Part shown: one piece after another, positions 1-5,388 of the stretch | Numbering within the stretch: the first letter of the stretch is position 1 | Layout of the letters: every line of letters begins with the position of its first letter | Source of the DNA: an uncultured Acidimicrobiaceae bacterium | Lineage (GTDB): Bacteria; Actinomycetota; Acidimicrobiia; Acidimicrobiales; Ilumatobacteraceae | Assembly: GCA_903919215.1 (NCBI GenBank) | Contig: CAIXHI010000497.1 | Span: forward strand, 1-5,388 | Length of the DNA stretch: 5,388 bases | Reading direction: 5' to 3' | Program-made: the position numbers and the translations under genes | Notes under the pieces: generated by a model | What the model saw: only the letters and a program-made list of their open reading frames with translations | What the model was told of the DNA's origin: nothing | The model's database searches: none

Positions 1-1009
1 AGGCGCGGGCCCGCGCCAAACGGATGACCCCTTCCTCCAGCGGCTGACGCAGACCGTCGAGCACGGCTGGTGCGAACTCGCCCAACTCGTCCAAGAACAA
101 CACACCACCGTGCGCCAACGAGATTTCGCCAGGGCGCAGCGAGGTACTGCCACCGCCCACGAGGGAGACCATCGAACTGCTGTGGTGCGGTGCACGGAAC
201 GGTGGCCGCACCACCAGGCCGCCTGCCGGCAACCGCACGCCGGCGGCCGAGTGCACCATCGTCGCCTCCAGCGAGGTGGCCCGCGAGAGTTCGGGCAGCA
301 GCCCGCCCAGTCGCTGAGCGAGCATCGTCTTGCCCGACCCTGGTGGCCCGACGAGCAGCAAATGGTGTCCGCCCGCTGCCGCAACCTCGAGTGCCAAACG
401 AGCCGTTGGCTGACCCCGCACATCGGCAAGGTCGGGCGGTGGCTCCTCGTACTCGCACAACTCACCATCGGGCGCATCCGGCCACGGCGATTCGCCGTTG
501 AGCGCATGCACCACTTCACACAAGAAGCGGGCAACTCGCACACCCTCACCGACCACACCCTGCGCCTCGCGGAAACTGCCGACCGGCACCACCGGACGCA
601 CGCCGACGGCGTCGATCGCCGGGCACATCGCGGCGACCATCGGTGCCACCCCGCTGACACTGCGCAGGCTGCCATCGAGGCCGAGTTCACCCACGAAGCC
701 CATCCCTTCGAGGGACGCCAGCTCGACCTGCTCACTGGCTGCCAGAAAGCCGACAGCGATGGCCAGATCGAGGCCAGAGCCACCCTTACGCTGGCTGCTG
801 GGAGCCAGGTTGACGGTGACCCGGCACGACGGCCAGCGCAACCCACTGGACAACACTGCGGCGCGCACCCTGTCGCGCGATTCGCGACACGCTTCGTCGG
901 GCAGACCGACGATCTGGAACGCGGGCAGCCCCGTGGATACGTGCACTTCAACGGTGACCGGGCGACCTTCGACGCCGAACACCGTGGCAGAACGAACTGC
1001 GGCGAGCAT
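1..1009 (-). CDS. comM: ComM/YifB-family Mg-chelatase-like AAA+ ATPase, 3' end cut by window
   Basis: This is the N-terminal 336 codons of a ComM/YifB-family protein; the family is about 500 residues, so roughly the last third lies beyond base 1. The start is the ATG at 1009, with a strong Shine-Dalgarno GGAGGTGG 6 nt upstream. The opening MLAAVRSATVFGVEGRPVTV and the following GLPAFQIVGLPDEACRESRD are hallmarks of the ChlI-like N-terminal domain (about residues 1-170). The AAA+ core follows: a DVRGQ motif near residue 197, Walker A GPPGSGKT at 221-228, and Walker B VLFLDELGEF with D307-E308. The C-terminal Mg-chelatase domain is not in view. In the family, ComM is a hexameric helicase that promotes branch migration during natural transformation; in non-competent bacteria its role is less certain. 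Actinobacterial comM often lies between yraN and dprA. Here its upstream neighbour is a divergent lipoprotein gene, so yraN is not adjacent; dprA could still lie downstream, out of view. The family call is firm; the role in this organism is inferred. Confidence 0.95.
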   Translation of the reverse strand, partial: MLAAVRSATVFGVEGRPVTVEVHVSTGLPAFQIVGLPDEACRESRDRVRAAVLSSGLRWPSCRVTVNLAPSSQRKGGSGLDLAIAVGFLAASEQVELASLEGMGFVGELGLDGSLRSVSGVAPMVAAMCPAIDAVGVRPVVPVGSFREAQGVVGEGVRVARFLCEVVHALNGESPWPDAPDGELCEYEEPPPDLADVRGQPTARLALEVAAAGGHHLLLVGPPGSGKTMLAQRLGGLLPELSRATSLEATMVHSAAGVRLPAGGLVVRPPFRAPHHSSSMVSLVGGGSTSLRPGEISLAHGGVLFLDELGEFAPAVLDGLRQPLEEGVIRLARARA

Positions 1010-1015
1010 GACACG

Positions 1016-1023
1016 CCACCTCC
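1016..1023 (-). promoter_or_regulatory. Strong Shine-Dalgarno of comM
   Basis: Read on the minus strand, GGAGGTGG lies 6 nt before the ATG at 1009. This fixes the comM start. It is the best ribosome binding site in the window and contrasts with clpP and ppk2, which have none. Confidence 0.75.
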
Positions 1024-1105
1024 GACGAACTCAGCAGCGCATGACGCGCCAGCGGACGAGGGAGGGAACGGCAACCGGTTCCCCGACGGGTGATGCGGAA
1101 CATAT

Positions 1106-1138
1106 CGGGTCACACCCGGATCACCACTGTGTGCACAC
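1106..1138. repeat. Two short inverted repeats in the comM/lipoprotein divergent gap
   Basis: The 179-bp gap between the divergent starts holds two dyads. CGGGT-CAC-ACCCG lies at 1106-1118, and the 10-bp perfect palindrome GTGTGCACAC lies at 1129-1138. A TANNNT-type hexamer for the comM direction, TATGTT on the minus strand at 1104-1099, abuts the first dyad but has no convincing -35. Their position between two divergent starts fits operator sites. Dyads this short also occur by chance in GC-rich DNA, so the regulatory reading is only a suggestion. Confidence 0.3.
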
Positions 1139-1188
1139 CGATTCGCTGGTGCCGCCGATCTGCGGCCATCAGCTGAGAGAATCACCGG

Positions 1189-1611
1189 GTGAATCAGCCG
1201 ACTGCCCGCTTCGAGCGCATCGCTGCGCTCGTGTTGGTACTCGGGCTCGGGTCGCTGGTGGCTGCCTGCGGCGGCGACGCCGCACAGCGCACCGAAGCCC
1301 ACTACTGCACGGTCGTGGGCGAGCACCTCGTCGACCTCAGCCAGCCCACGATCTCCACCCCGGCCGACGTGAAGCGCGTCTTGAATGCCTGGAAGGCGGT
1401 GTCAGCCACGGCCCCGCTGGCGGTGCAGTCCGAATGGGAAGCCGTGATCCGCAGTATGCAGACCGCCGCGACTGTCGACCCGAACGACCCGGCGTCCGTG
1501 CAGAAGGTCGCCGACACGGCCCGCTCCAGCGAGCAGGCTGCCAACCGTGTGATCAACTACACCATGGAGCGCTGCGGAGCCCAGATCGGCACACCGGCAG
1601 CAGCCCCCTGA
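1189..1611 (+). CDS. Small secreted lipoprotein of unknown function
   Basis: This 140-residue protein has a typical lipoprotein signal peptide: basic R7/R10, a hydrophobic run at about 11-23, and a lipobox VAAC ending at C27, followed by GGD. It should be lipid-anchored on the outer face of the cytoplasmic membrane with a mature chain of about 114 residues. The mature part looks helical and carries two further cysteines, C40 and C129, near its two ends; in an exported protein these could form a disulfide that closes a helical bundle. The start is GTG at 1189, with a weak GAGAGA at 1175-1180 eight nt upstream. It is the first gene of an apparent operon: the next start lies 19 bp after its stop. 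I do not recognise a named family. Export is seen in the sequence; the fold and any role as a partner of the downstream surface protein are inference. Confidence 0.85.
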   Translation: MNQPTARFERIAALVLVLGLGSLVAACGGDAAQRTEAHYCTVVGEHLVDLSQPTISTPADVKRVLNAWKAVSATAPLAVQSEWEAVIRSMQTAATVDPNDPASVQKVADTARSSEQAANRVINYTMERCGAQIGTPAAAP

Positions 1612-1616
1612 CCAGT

Positions 1617-1622
1617 GAGGAA
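1617..1622 (+). promoter_or_regulatory. Ribosome binding site of the Tat-exported protein
   Basis: GAGGAA lies 8 nt before the ATG at 1631, inside the 19-bp gap after the lipoprotein stop. It supports this start and translation of both genes from one transcript. Confidence 0.6.
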
Positions 1623-1630
1623 CGGCGGAC

Positions 1631-2656
1631 ATGCAGGAACACGACGACACCTCAGCCGAACCCGCCGACGCTTCATCGCGAACGAGTCGGCGCATGCTCA
1701 TGACCGCATTGGGTGCAGCGGTCGTCGGAGCGACAGTGGCGAGTCCGGAGCATGCCGACGCGACGAGCGGAACAATGCTCTACGGCACCACCAACGACGC
1801 CGGGGGCTCAGACACCGTTCTGACGGAGAATTCTGACCTCGGTCAGACACTCCGCGTACAGAACACCGGCACCGGCGGCGCATTCGTCGCCGCCGGCGGC
1901 AACAATGGATGGGGAGCGTTTGCCAGCGGAAGAGGCGGCGTGTACGCCAACGGGCACGACTTCGGCGCCAGCGTGAACATCCCCGACTCTGCGGATCCAG
2001 TCAACGGATATGCATTGCGGGCATTCTCGAACGGGTCCGCGCCCGCCGTGGTCGCGACGTGCGACCACGGCCCTGCGGTGCGCGCGTTCAGCGGCTCGCA
2101 ACAGCCTCTGATACTCGAACCGAACATCCTTCAGGGCCAGAGCTCTCCCCCCGACTCTGCCGCCGAGGCCGGAACCCTCTACATGGACCACCTCGGGCGC
2201 CTGCTGCTCTGCGTCGCGAGCGGGCACCCGGGCACCTGGCGAATCATCGGTGCGAACGCGTCAGCCGGTGCTTGGTTCCCGCTCACACCAGGGCGCGTAC
2301 ACGACTCCAGGGCCGGAATCCGCATCGTCCCTAACGCGGTCGCGACGGTCTTCGTGGGCGACTCACACACGTCGAGTGGGGCGATTGACGTCTCCGGCTT
2401 CGTCCCGCTCGGTGCGACAGCGGTGTCGTTCAACCTCACCGTCACGCTGACGGTCGGTTCCGGCTATCTCGCTGTCCTCCCGGGCGATGTGTCCACATCC
2501 GCCACTTCCACCATCAACTGGTTCGCCACCGGGCAGACGTTCGCCAACGCGTCGTTGTGCAAGCTCGACGATCAGTTGAACTTGAACGTTCGCTGCGGCG
2601 GCCCAGCCGGGGCTGGCGCCCACTTCATCGTGGATGTCACCGGCTACTACATGTGA
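1631..2656 (+). CDS. Tat-exported cell-surface protein with C-terminal VDVTGYY-type domain
   Basis: This is a 341-residue protein. A twin-arginine signal is visible: a polar n-region, then S19-R20-R21-M-L-M, a hydrophobic stretch at about 25-38, and a likely cleavage site after ADA at 42-44. Three parts follow. Residues 45-180 are rich in Gly, Ala, Asn and Ser, with phrases such as NGWGAFASGRGGVYANG, suggesting repetitive beta structure. Residues 181-207, from GTLYMDHLGR to PGTWRIIG, resemble a short module I associate with phage-tail-like and actinobacterial surface proteins. From A214 (AWFPLTPGRVHDSRAG) to the end (VDVTGYYM) is a beta-rich domain seen at the C terminus of many exported actinobacterial, especially acidimicrobial, proteins. 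C310 and C322 could form a disulfide. The gene follows the lipoprotein gene by 19 bp, and its stop lies 3 bp from the oppositely oriented clpP stop. Export and domain order are well supported. Function is unknown; carbohydrate or surface-layer binding would be a guess. Confidence 0.85.
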   Translation: MQEHDDTSAEPADASSRTSRRMLMTALGAAVVGATVASPEHADATSGTMLYGTTNDAGGSDTVLTENSDLGQTLRVQNTGTGGAFVAAGGNNGWGAFASGRGGVYANGHDFGASVNIPDSADPVNGYALRAFSNGSAPAVVATCDHGPAVRAFSGSQQPLILEPNILQGQSSPPDSAAEAGTLYMDHLGRLLLCVASGHPGTWRIIGANASAGAWFPLTPGRVHDSRAGIRIVPNAVATVFVGDSHTSSGAIDVSGFVPLGATAVSFNLTVTLTVGSGYLAVLPGDVSTSATSTINWFATGQTFANASLCKLDDQLNLNVRCGGPAGAGAHFIVDVTGYYM

Positions 2657-2659
2657 GGG

Positions 2660-3253
2660 TCAGACGATCTCGCCACGCTTGACGATGACCTTGTCGACCA
2701 GACCGTAGGCCTTGGCCTCGTCGGCGGTGAACCAACGGTCGCGCTCGCTGTCGGCCTGGATCTTCTCCAGCGTCTGACCCGAGTGGTGAGCGATGAGCTC
2801 GGCCATGCGCCGCTTGGTGTAGGCGAGCTGCTCGGCCTGGATGGCGATGTCCGTGGCCTGGCCACGCAGACCGGCCAACGGCTGGTGCATCATGATCCGG
2901 GCGTTGGGCAGCGTGTAGCGCTTCCCGTTGGCGCCGGCGGTGAGCAGGAACTGACCCATGCTGGCGGCCATGCCCATGCAGACGGTGGCGATATCGCAGC
3001 TGACGAACTGCATGGTGTCGTAGATCGCCATACCGGCTGTGACCGAGCCGCCGGGGCTGTTGATGTACAGCCAGATGTCGGCGTTGGGGTCTTCACCCTC
3101 GAGGTACAGCAACTGCGCGCAGATCTGGTTGGCGATGTCGTCGTTGACATCGGTACCGAGCATGACCACCCGGTTCTTGAGCAGACGGTTGAACACGTCG
3201 AGCCGAGGATCCATACCGGAGTCGAGCGCCATGGGACGAGAGGTGTCGGTCAT
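2660..3253 (-). CDS. clpP: ATP-dependent Clp protease proteolytic subunit
   Basis: ClpP forms the tetradecameric serine-protease chamber that degrades substrates fed in by ClpX or ClpC ATPases in the cytosol. Using the ATG at 3253 the protein has 197 residues, close to the usual 193-207. The catalytic triad is complete: S98 in GMAASMG, H123 in MMHQPL and D172 in SERDRW, one residue offset from mature E. coli numbering. Other family marks are DVFNRLLKNRVVMLG, YINSPGGSVTAGMAIYDTMQ, and the GQATDIAIQAEQL handle region. An in-frame GTG at 3280 would add nine residues and leave 2 bp to the carbonic anhydrase start. I prefer 3253: neither start has a Shine-Dalgarno, but TAGCGT sits 8 nt before this ATG, fitting a leaderless transcript. 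Start codons further inside (M8 and M14 in this numbering) are also possible. No clpX or second clpP is adjacent, unlike the common clpP1-clpP2-clpX cluster, so this may be an extra paralogue. Confidence 0.96.
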   Translation of the reverse strand: MTDTSRPMALDSGMDPRLDVFNRLLKNRVVMLGTDVNDDIANQICAQLLYLEGEDPNADIWLYINSPGGSVTAGMAIYDTMQFVSCDIATVCMGMAASMGQFLLTAGANGKRYTLPNARIMMHQPLAGLRGQATDIAIQAEQLAYTKRRMAELIAHHSGQTLEKIQADSERDRWFTADEAKAYGLVDKVIVKRGEIV

Positions 3254-3282
3254 GGGAGGAAACGCTACCGTGCGGTACACCT
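3254..3282. promoter_or_regulatory. 29-bp divergent clpP/carbonic anhydrase control region
   Basis: This gap must serve both divergent genes. On the minus strand TAGCGT (3267-3262) is a TANNNT hexamer 8 nt before the clpP ATG. On the plus strand TACCGT (3266-3271) is another, 11 nt before the carbonic anhydrase ATG; that spacing is slightly long for a leaderless start. The two hexamers share two bases. An inverted repeat TACCG-TG-CGGTA spans 3266-3277. No clear -35 element is visible at normal spacing. The sequence features are seen directly; promoter function is inferred. Confidence 0.4.
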
Positions 3283-3801
3283 ATGACCGACGAGTCCAAC
3301 CCTCAGCCTTTTCGGCCCAACGCCGATGAACTGTTGCGACACAATGAGCAGTACGTCGAGCAGTTCTCCGATGGAGACCTGGCCCTGCGCCCACGGCGCC
3401 ACCTCGCGATCGTGGCCTGCATGGACAGCCGCATGGACATCTTCCAGATGCTCGGCCTGGAGCACGGTGAGGCGCACGTCGTGCGCAACGCAGGCGGTGT
3501 CATCACCGACGACGTCATTCGCTCACTGGTGCTGTCGCAGCGACTGCTCGGCACCCGCGAGATCATCCTCATCCACCACACGAACTGCGGGCTCCAAGCC
3601 ATCACCGAGGACGCCTTCAAGGCTGAACTCGAGGCCGAGGTGGGGATGAAGCCGTGGTGGTCGCTCGAATGTTTCGTCGATCCCTACGCCGACACGCGCC
3701 AGAGCATCAAACGGCTGCACCACAGCCCGTTCATCCAGCACAAGGACCACATCCGCGGCTTCGTGTACGACGTGCACGACGGCCGCCTGCACGAGGTCTG
3801 A
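3283..3801 (+). CDS. Beta-class carbonic anhydrase, Rv1284-like
   Basis: Beta-carbonic anhydrases are cytosolic zinc enzymes that interconvert CO2 and bicarbonate, supplying bicarbonate to carboxylases and buffering pH. The 172-residue protein carries the full active site: C46, D48 and R50 in IVACMDSRMD, and H99 and C102 in HHTNCG, giving the Cys-His-Cys zinc set plus the Asp-Arg dyad. RNAGGVITDDVIRSL and SQRLLGTREIILIHHT run closely parallel to what I recall of mycobacterial Rv1284 (about 163 residues), as does the end RGFVYDVHDGRLHEV, so the protein looks complete. The start ATG at 3283 has no good Shine-Dalgarno. Translation from it keeps an N-terminal helix-like segment before the core. 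The gene is divergent from clpP and convergent with ppk2; only 2 bp separate its stop from the ppk2 stop. The enzyme call is firm. Its regulation and its physiological partner are not visible. Confidence 0.95.
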   Translation: MTDESNPQPFRPNADELLRHNEQYVEQFSDGDLALRPRRHLAIVACMDSRMDIFQMLGLEHGEAHVVRNAGGVITDDVIRSLVLSQRLLGTREIILIHHTNCGLQAITEDAFKAELEAEVGMKPWWSLECFVDPYADTRQSIKRLHHSPFIQHKDHIRGFVYDVHDGRLHEV

Positions 3802-3803
3802 GT

Positions 3804-4787
3804 TCAGGTCAGCAGTTCGCCGGCATCGACCGACACGAGGCCGGGTGGTCCGACGATGAGCGGGTCGGGTACACCGACGACCGCATGATCTTTATCGGTG
3901 TACTCGAATCGGGCGAGCACGGAGCGCATGGCCTCGACCCGGCCGCGCTTCTTGTCGTTGCTGCGCACCACGGTCCAGGGCACCTCTGTGGTGTCGGTGT
4001 GCAGGAACATCGTCTCTTTCGCGACCGTGTAGTCGTGCCACCGATCGAGTGATGCGAGATCGCTGGGGCTGAGCTTCCATTGACGCACCGGGTCGATGCG
4101 CCGGATCGTGAAACGCGTGACTTGCTCCTTACGTGACACGGAGAACCACAACTTGATGACCGTCATGTCGGAGGCCTGCAGCGATCGTTCGAGTTCGGGC
4201 ACATGGCGGAGGAACTCCAAGTACTGCTCGGTCGTGCAGTAGCCCATGACCCGGTCGACGACGGCGCGGGTGTACCACGAGCGGTCGAACAACACGATCT
4301 CGCCCGCAGTGGGCAAGTGCGCGATCCAGCGCTGGAAGTACCACTGACCCTGCTCGCGCCCGGTGGGAATGCCCAACGCCACCACCCTCGCGAGCCGGGG
4401 GTTGAGGTGCTCCATGAAGCGTTTGATCGTGCCGCCCTTGCCAGCAGCGTCGCGTCCCTCGAACAGGATGCACACCTTGTGGCCGGTCTTCTGCACCCAG
4501 GCCTGCCACTTCAGCAGTTCGATCTGCAGCAGACGCTTGTCTTCCTCGTAGTCGTGACGGCTCATCCGCTCGTCGTACGGATAACCCTCTTTCCAGGTCA
4601 TCACCGGTTTGCCGTCGGGGCCGATCAGCACCGGGTCGTCGATCTGGTCGAAGGTGCCCTCCACCGACAGGCCGCGCTCGACGAACTCGTCGGCAGACAG
4701 ATCCGCCTGCAACGCCTCGATCAACTGCTCGAGATCGACCATCGACATACCGTCGTCGCCCCGCCCGGGATGCGCTGCTTGGCTCAC
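3804..4787 (-). CDS. ppk2: Polyphosphate kinase 2 family protein
   Basis: PPK2 enzymes transfer phosphate between polyphosphate and nucleotides, usually making ATP or GTP from the diphosphate. From the ATG at 4748 the protein has 314 residues: an N-terminal extension (1-65), Walker A GRDAAGKGGT at 98-107, the conserved RVVALGIPTGREQGQWYFQR block (121-140), Walker B EIVLFDRSWYTR with D155 (150-161), and a lid segment followed by WKLSPSDL (224-231). WKLSP and overall similarity suggest the class I, diphosphate-using group; that assignment is tentative. Three starts are possible: GTG 4787 (327 residues), ATG 4748 (314) or ATG 4742 (312). I give 4787 because TAGATT stands 7 nt before that GTG, fitting a leaderless start, while 4748 has only a poor purine stretch. 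The open frame continues upstream to about 5372, but there it reads out of frame through the HNH gene and is not part of ppk2. The tail (about 284-314) is proline- and glycine-containing and poorly conserved-looking. Confidence 0.93.
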   Translation of the reverse strand: MSQAAHPGRGDDGMSMVDLEQLIEALQADLSADEFVERGLSVEGTFDQIDDPVLIGPDGKPVMTWKEGYPYDERMSRHDYEEDKRLLQIELLKWQAWVQKTGHKVCILFEGRDAAGKGGTIKRFMEHLNPRLARVVALGIPTGREQGQWYFQRWIAHLPTAGEIVLFDRSWYTRAVVDRVMGYCTTEQYLEFLRHVPELERSLQASDMTVIKLWFSVSRKEQVTRFTIRRIDPVRQWKLSPSDLASLDRWHDYTVAKETMFLHTDTTEVPWTVVRSNDKKRGRVEAMRSVLARFEYTDKDHAVVGVPDPLIVGPPGLVSVDAGELLT

Positions 4788-4800
4788 GGTGGTGAATCTA
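4788..4800 (-). promoter_or_regulatory. Putative leaderless promoter -10 of ppk2
   Basis: Read on the minus strand, TAGATT (4800-4795) is followed by CACCACC and then GTG at 4787. A TANNNT hexamer 7 nt before a start codon is the usual layout of leaderless actinobacterial transcripts. No clear -35 is seen. It lies in the gap after the HNH gene, so ppk2 may be transcribed on its own. Confidence 0.45.
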
Positions 4801-4840
4801 TGTGAACGACGCGGCGGACAGCCACGAGTTCGCCTGTTAT

Positions 4841-5388
4841 TCACCTGGCGAGGCGCGCACCGCTGGAGTATCTGCGGCCGGCGGTTCCTGGGAACCGCCA
4901 CGGGTCGATCCATGGCTGCTCGGAGAAGAGACAAGTAAGCGCCATGTCCAGGTCGAGTTGGTCGCCGATCCACTGGCAGCGACCGTCCTCCGCGCCGCGG
5001 GCGTTGGCAGCGACGTCGGAGTCGTTCCCCGTCGTCAGCGTTGGTGTGGGCCGGATGATCCGGCCATCGGGAAGGTGGAACTCGATGCCCTCGTCGGTGA
5101 CGACGGCGGTCCAGCCTCCTTCGTGCAGCAGATGGTGGTGGTAGCGGCACGTCAGCCCCAGATTCACGGTCGAGTTCGTACCGCCCTTCCCACGGTGCTG
5201 GAAGTGGTGGATCTCGGCCCGGCCACGCCGGCCACAACCGGGCACCGTGCAACAGCGGTCGCGGGCCAGAATCAACCGACGAAGGCGACCGCGAATGACG
5301 CTGGCACGGGAGGAGATGCCGGAGACCTCGCCATAGCTCGCATGCAGAACACGCTCCGCGTACGCGTCGCACGACAGGCGTTCCGCCG
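4841..5388 (-). CDS. HNH endonuclease-domain protein (DUF222/13E12-like), N-terminus outside window
   Basis: The frame is open from the right edge of the window to the TGA at 4841-4843, giving 181 visible residues of the C-terminal part. Near the left of the visible chain, AERLSCDAYAERVLHA matches the linker that precedes the HNH domain in DUF222 proteins. The HNH domain follows: a zinc-type knuckle C46-TVPG-C51, the catalytic-type H60-H61, N75 in NSTVNLGLTC, then C80 with H83/H84 and HEGGW. All key residues are present, so the domain looks intact. The tail contains an acidic DLDMALTCLFS stretch and ends in a basic ARLAR. Full-length members are usually 400-550 residues, with the DUF222 part expected to the right of base 5388. 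Such genes are often multicopy in actinobacteria; in mycobacteria they are known as the 13E12 repeat family. Their function is unsettled, though nuclease activity is plausible. A TTG at 5275 is internal to the frame, not a start. Confidence 0.9.
   Translation of the reverse strand, partial: AERLSCDAYAERVLHASYGEVSGISSRASVIRGRLRRLILARDRCCTVPGCGRRGRAEIHHFQHRGKGGTNSTVNLGLTCRYHHHLLHEGGWTAVVTDEGIEFHLPDGRIIRPTPTLTTGNDSDVAANARGAEDGRCQWIGDQLDLDMALTCLFSEQPWIDPWRFPGTAGRRYSSGARLAR

Noticed and set aside
110..1093. 327-residue open frame on the plus strand opposite comM
   Set aside because: Low-complexity His/Arg/Ala-rich translation with no family resemblance; the minus strand encodes an unmistakable ComM protein. 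Long antisense frames are expected in GC-rich DNA.
498..1703. 401-residue plus-strand open frame spanning the comM 5' part and the lipoprotein gene
   Set aside because: It covers two well-supported genes in wrong frames and has an Arg/Thr/Pro-rich composition typical of shadow frames.
1808..2227. 139-residue minus-strand frame inside the surface protein gene
   Set aside because: Opposite a gene with a clear Tat signal and a recognisable C-terminal module; the composition looks like a shadow frame.
3254..3259. GGGAGG as a Shine-Dalgarno for carbonic anhydrase
   Set aside because: It lies 23 nt before the ATG at 3283, too far for normal ribosome binding, and there is no in-frame start at the right distance.
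3254..3280. GTG at 3280 as the clpP start
   Set aside because: No Shine-Dalgarno or -10-like hexamer at the right distance, and it would leave 2 bp to the divergent carbonic anhydrase start. ATG at 3253 gives a normal ClpP length. Not fully excluded.
2783..3286. 167-residue plus-strand frame opposite clpP
   Set aside because: Val/Gly/His/Asp-rich shadow of the clpP reading frame with no recognisable motif.
4203..4805. 200-residue plus-strand frame opposite ppk2
   Set aside because: Antisense shadow of the conserved PPK2 core; no signal, domain or ribosome binding site of its own.
4788..5372. N-terminal extension of the ppk2 frame, giving a 522-residue protein
   Set aside because: The stretch overlaps the HNH gene in another frame, is Arg/Pro-rich, and lacks similarity to PPK2 N-termini. 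The HNH frame is the real one there.

Overview
The window is a dense, GC-rich stretch of bacterial chromosome holding six genes: four complete and two cut by the window edges. Several features point to a high-GC actinobacterium. The beta-carbonic anhydrase is of the mycobacterial Rv1284 type, the HNH protein ends like the actinobacterial DUF222/13E12 family, and some starts look leaderless. The Tat-exported surface protein ending in a VDVTGYY-type domain suggests a relative of Acidimicrobiia/Ilumatobacter. That placement is inferred from protein style, not from a database search.

Layout, left to right. (1) The first two thirds of a comM/yifB-type Mg-chelatase-like AAA+ ATPase gene lies on the minus strand (1-1009); its 3' end is outside the window. 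(2) After a divergent 179-bp gap, a two-gene plus-strand unit follows: a small lipoprotein of unknown function (1189-1611), then a 341-residue Tat-exported surface protein (1631-2656). (3) An ATP-dependent Clp protease subunit gene, clpP, is on the minus strand (2660-3253); it lacks an adjacent clpX or second clpP here. (4) A beta-class carbonic anhydrase gene is on the plus strand (3283-3801). (5) A polyphosphate kinase 2 gene is on the minus strand (3804-4787 or 3804-4748). (6) The C-terminal part of an HNH endonuclease-domain protein is on the minus strand and runs off the right edge (4841-5388).

The most distinctive structural trait is packing. Two convergent gene pairs are separated by only 3 bp (2657-2659) and 2 bp (3802-3803), so neither pair has room for an intergenic terminator. 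The divergent clpP/carbonic anhydrase pair shares a 29-bp gap containing a small inverted repeat and is bounded by a 9-bp inverted repeat formed by the two gene starts. Neither clpP nor ppk2 has a visible Shine-Dalgarno sequence, but both have a TANNNT -10-like hexamer 7-8 nt before a start codon, as expected for leaderless transcripts.

The genes do not form one obvious pathway: DNA uptake/recombination helper, cell-surface pair, proteolysis, CO2/bicarbonate conversion, polyphosphate metabolism, and an HNH protein. I see no rRNA, tRNA, CRISPR array or complete insertion sequence. No new defence or mobile system is evident. The least explained part is the lipoprotein/Tat-protein pair.
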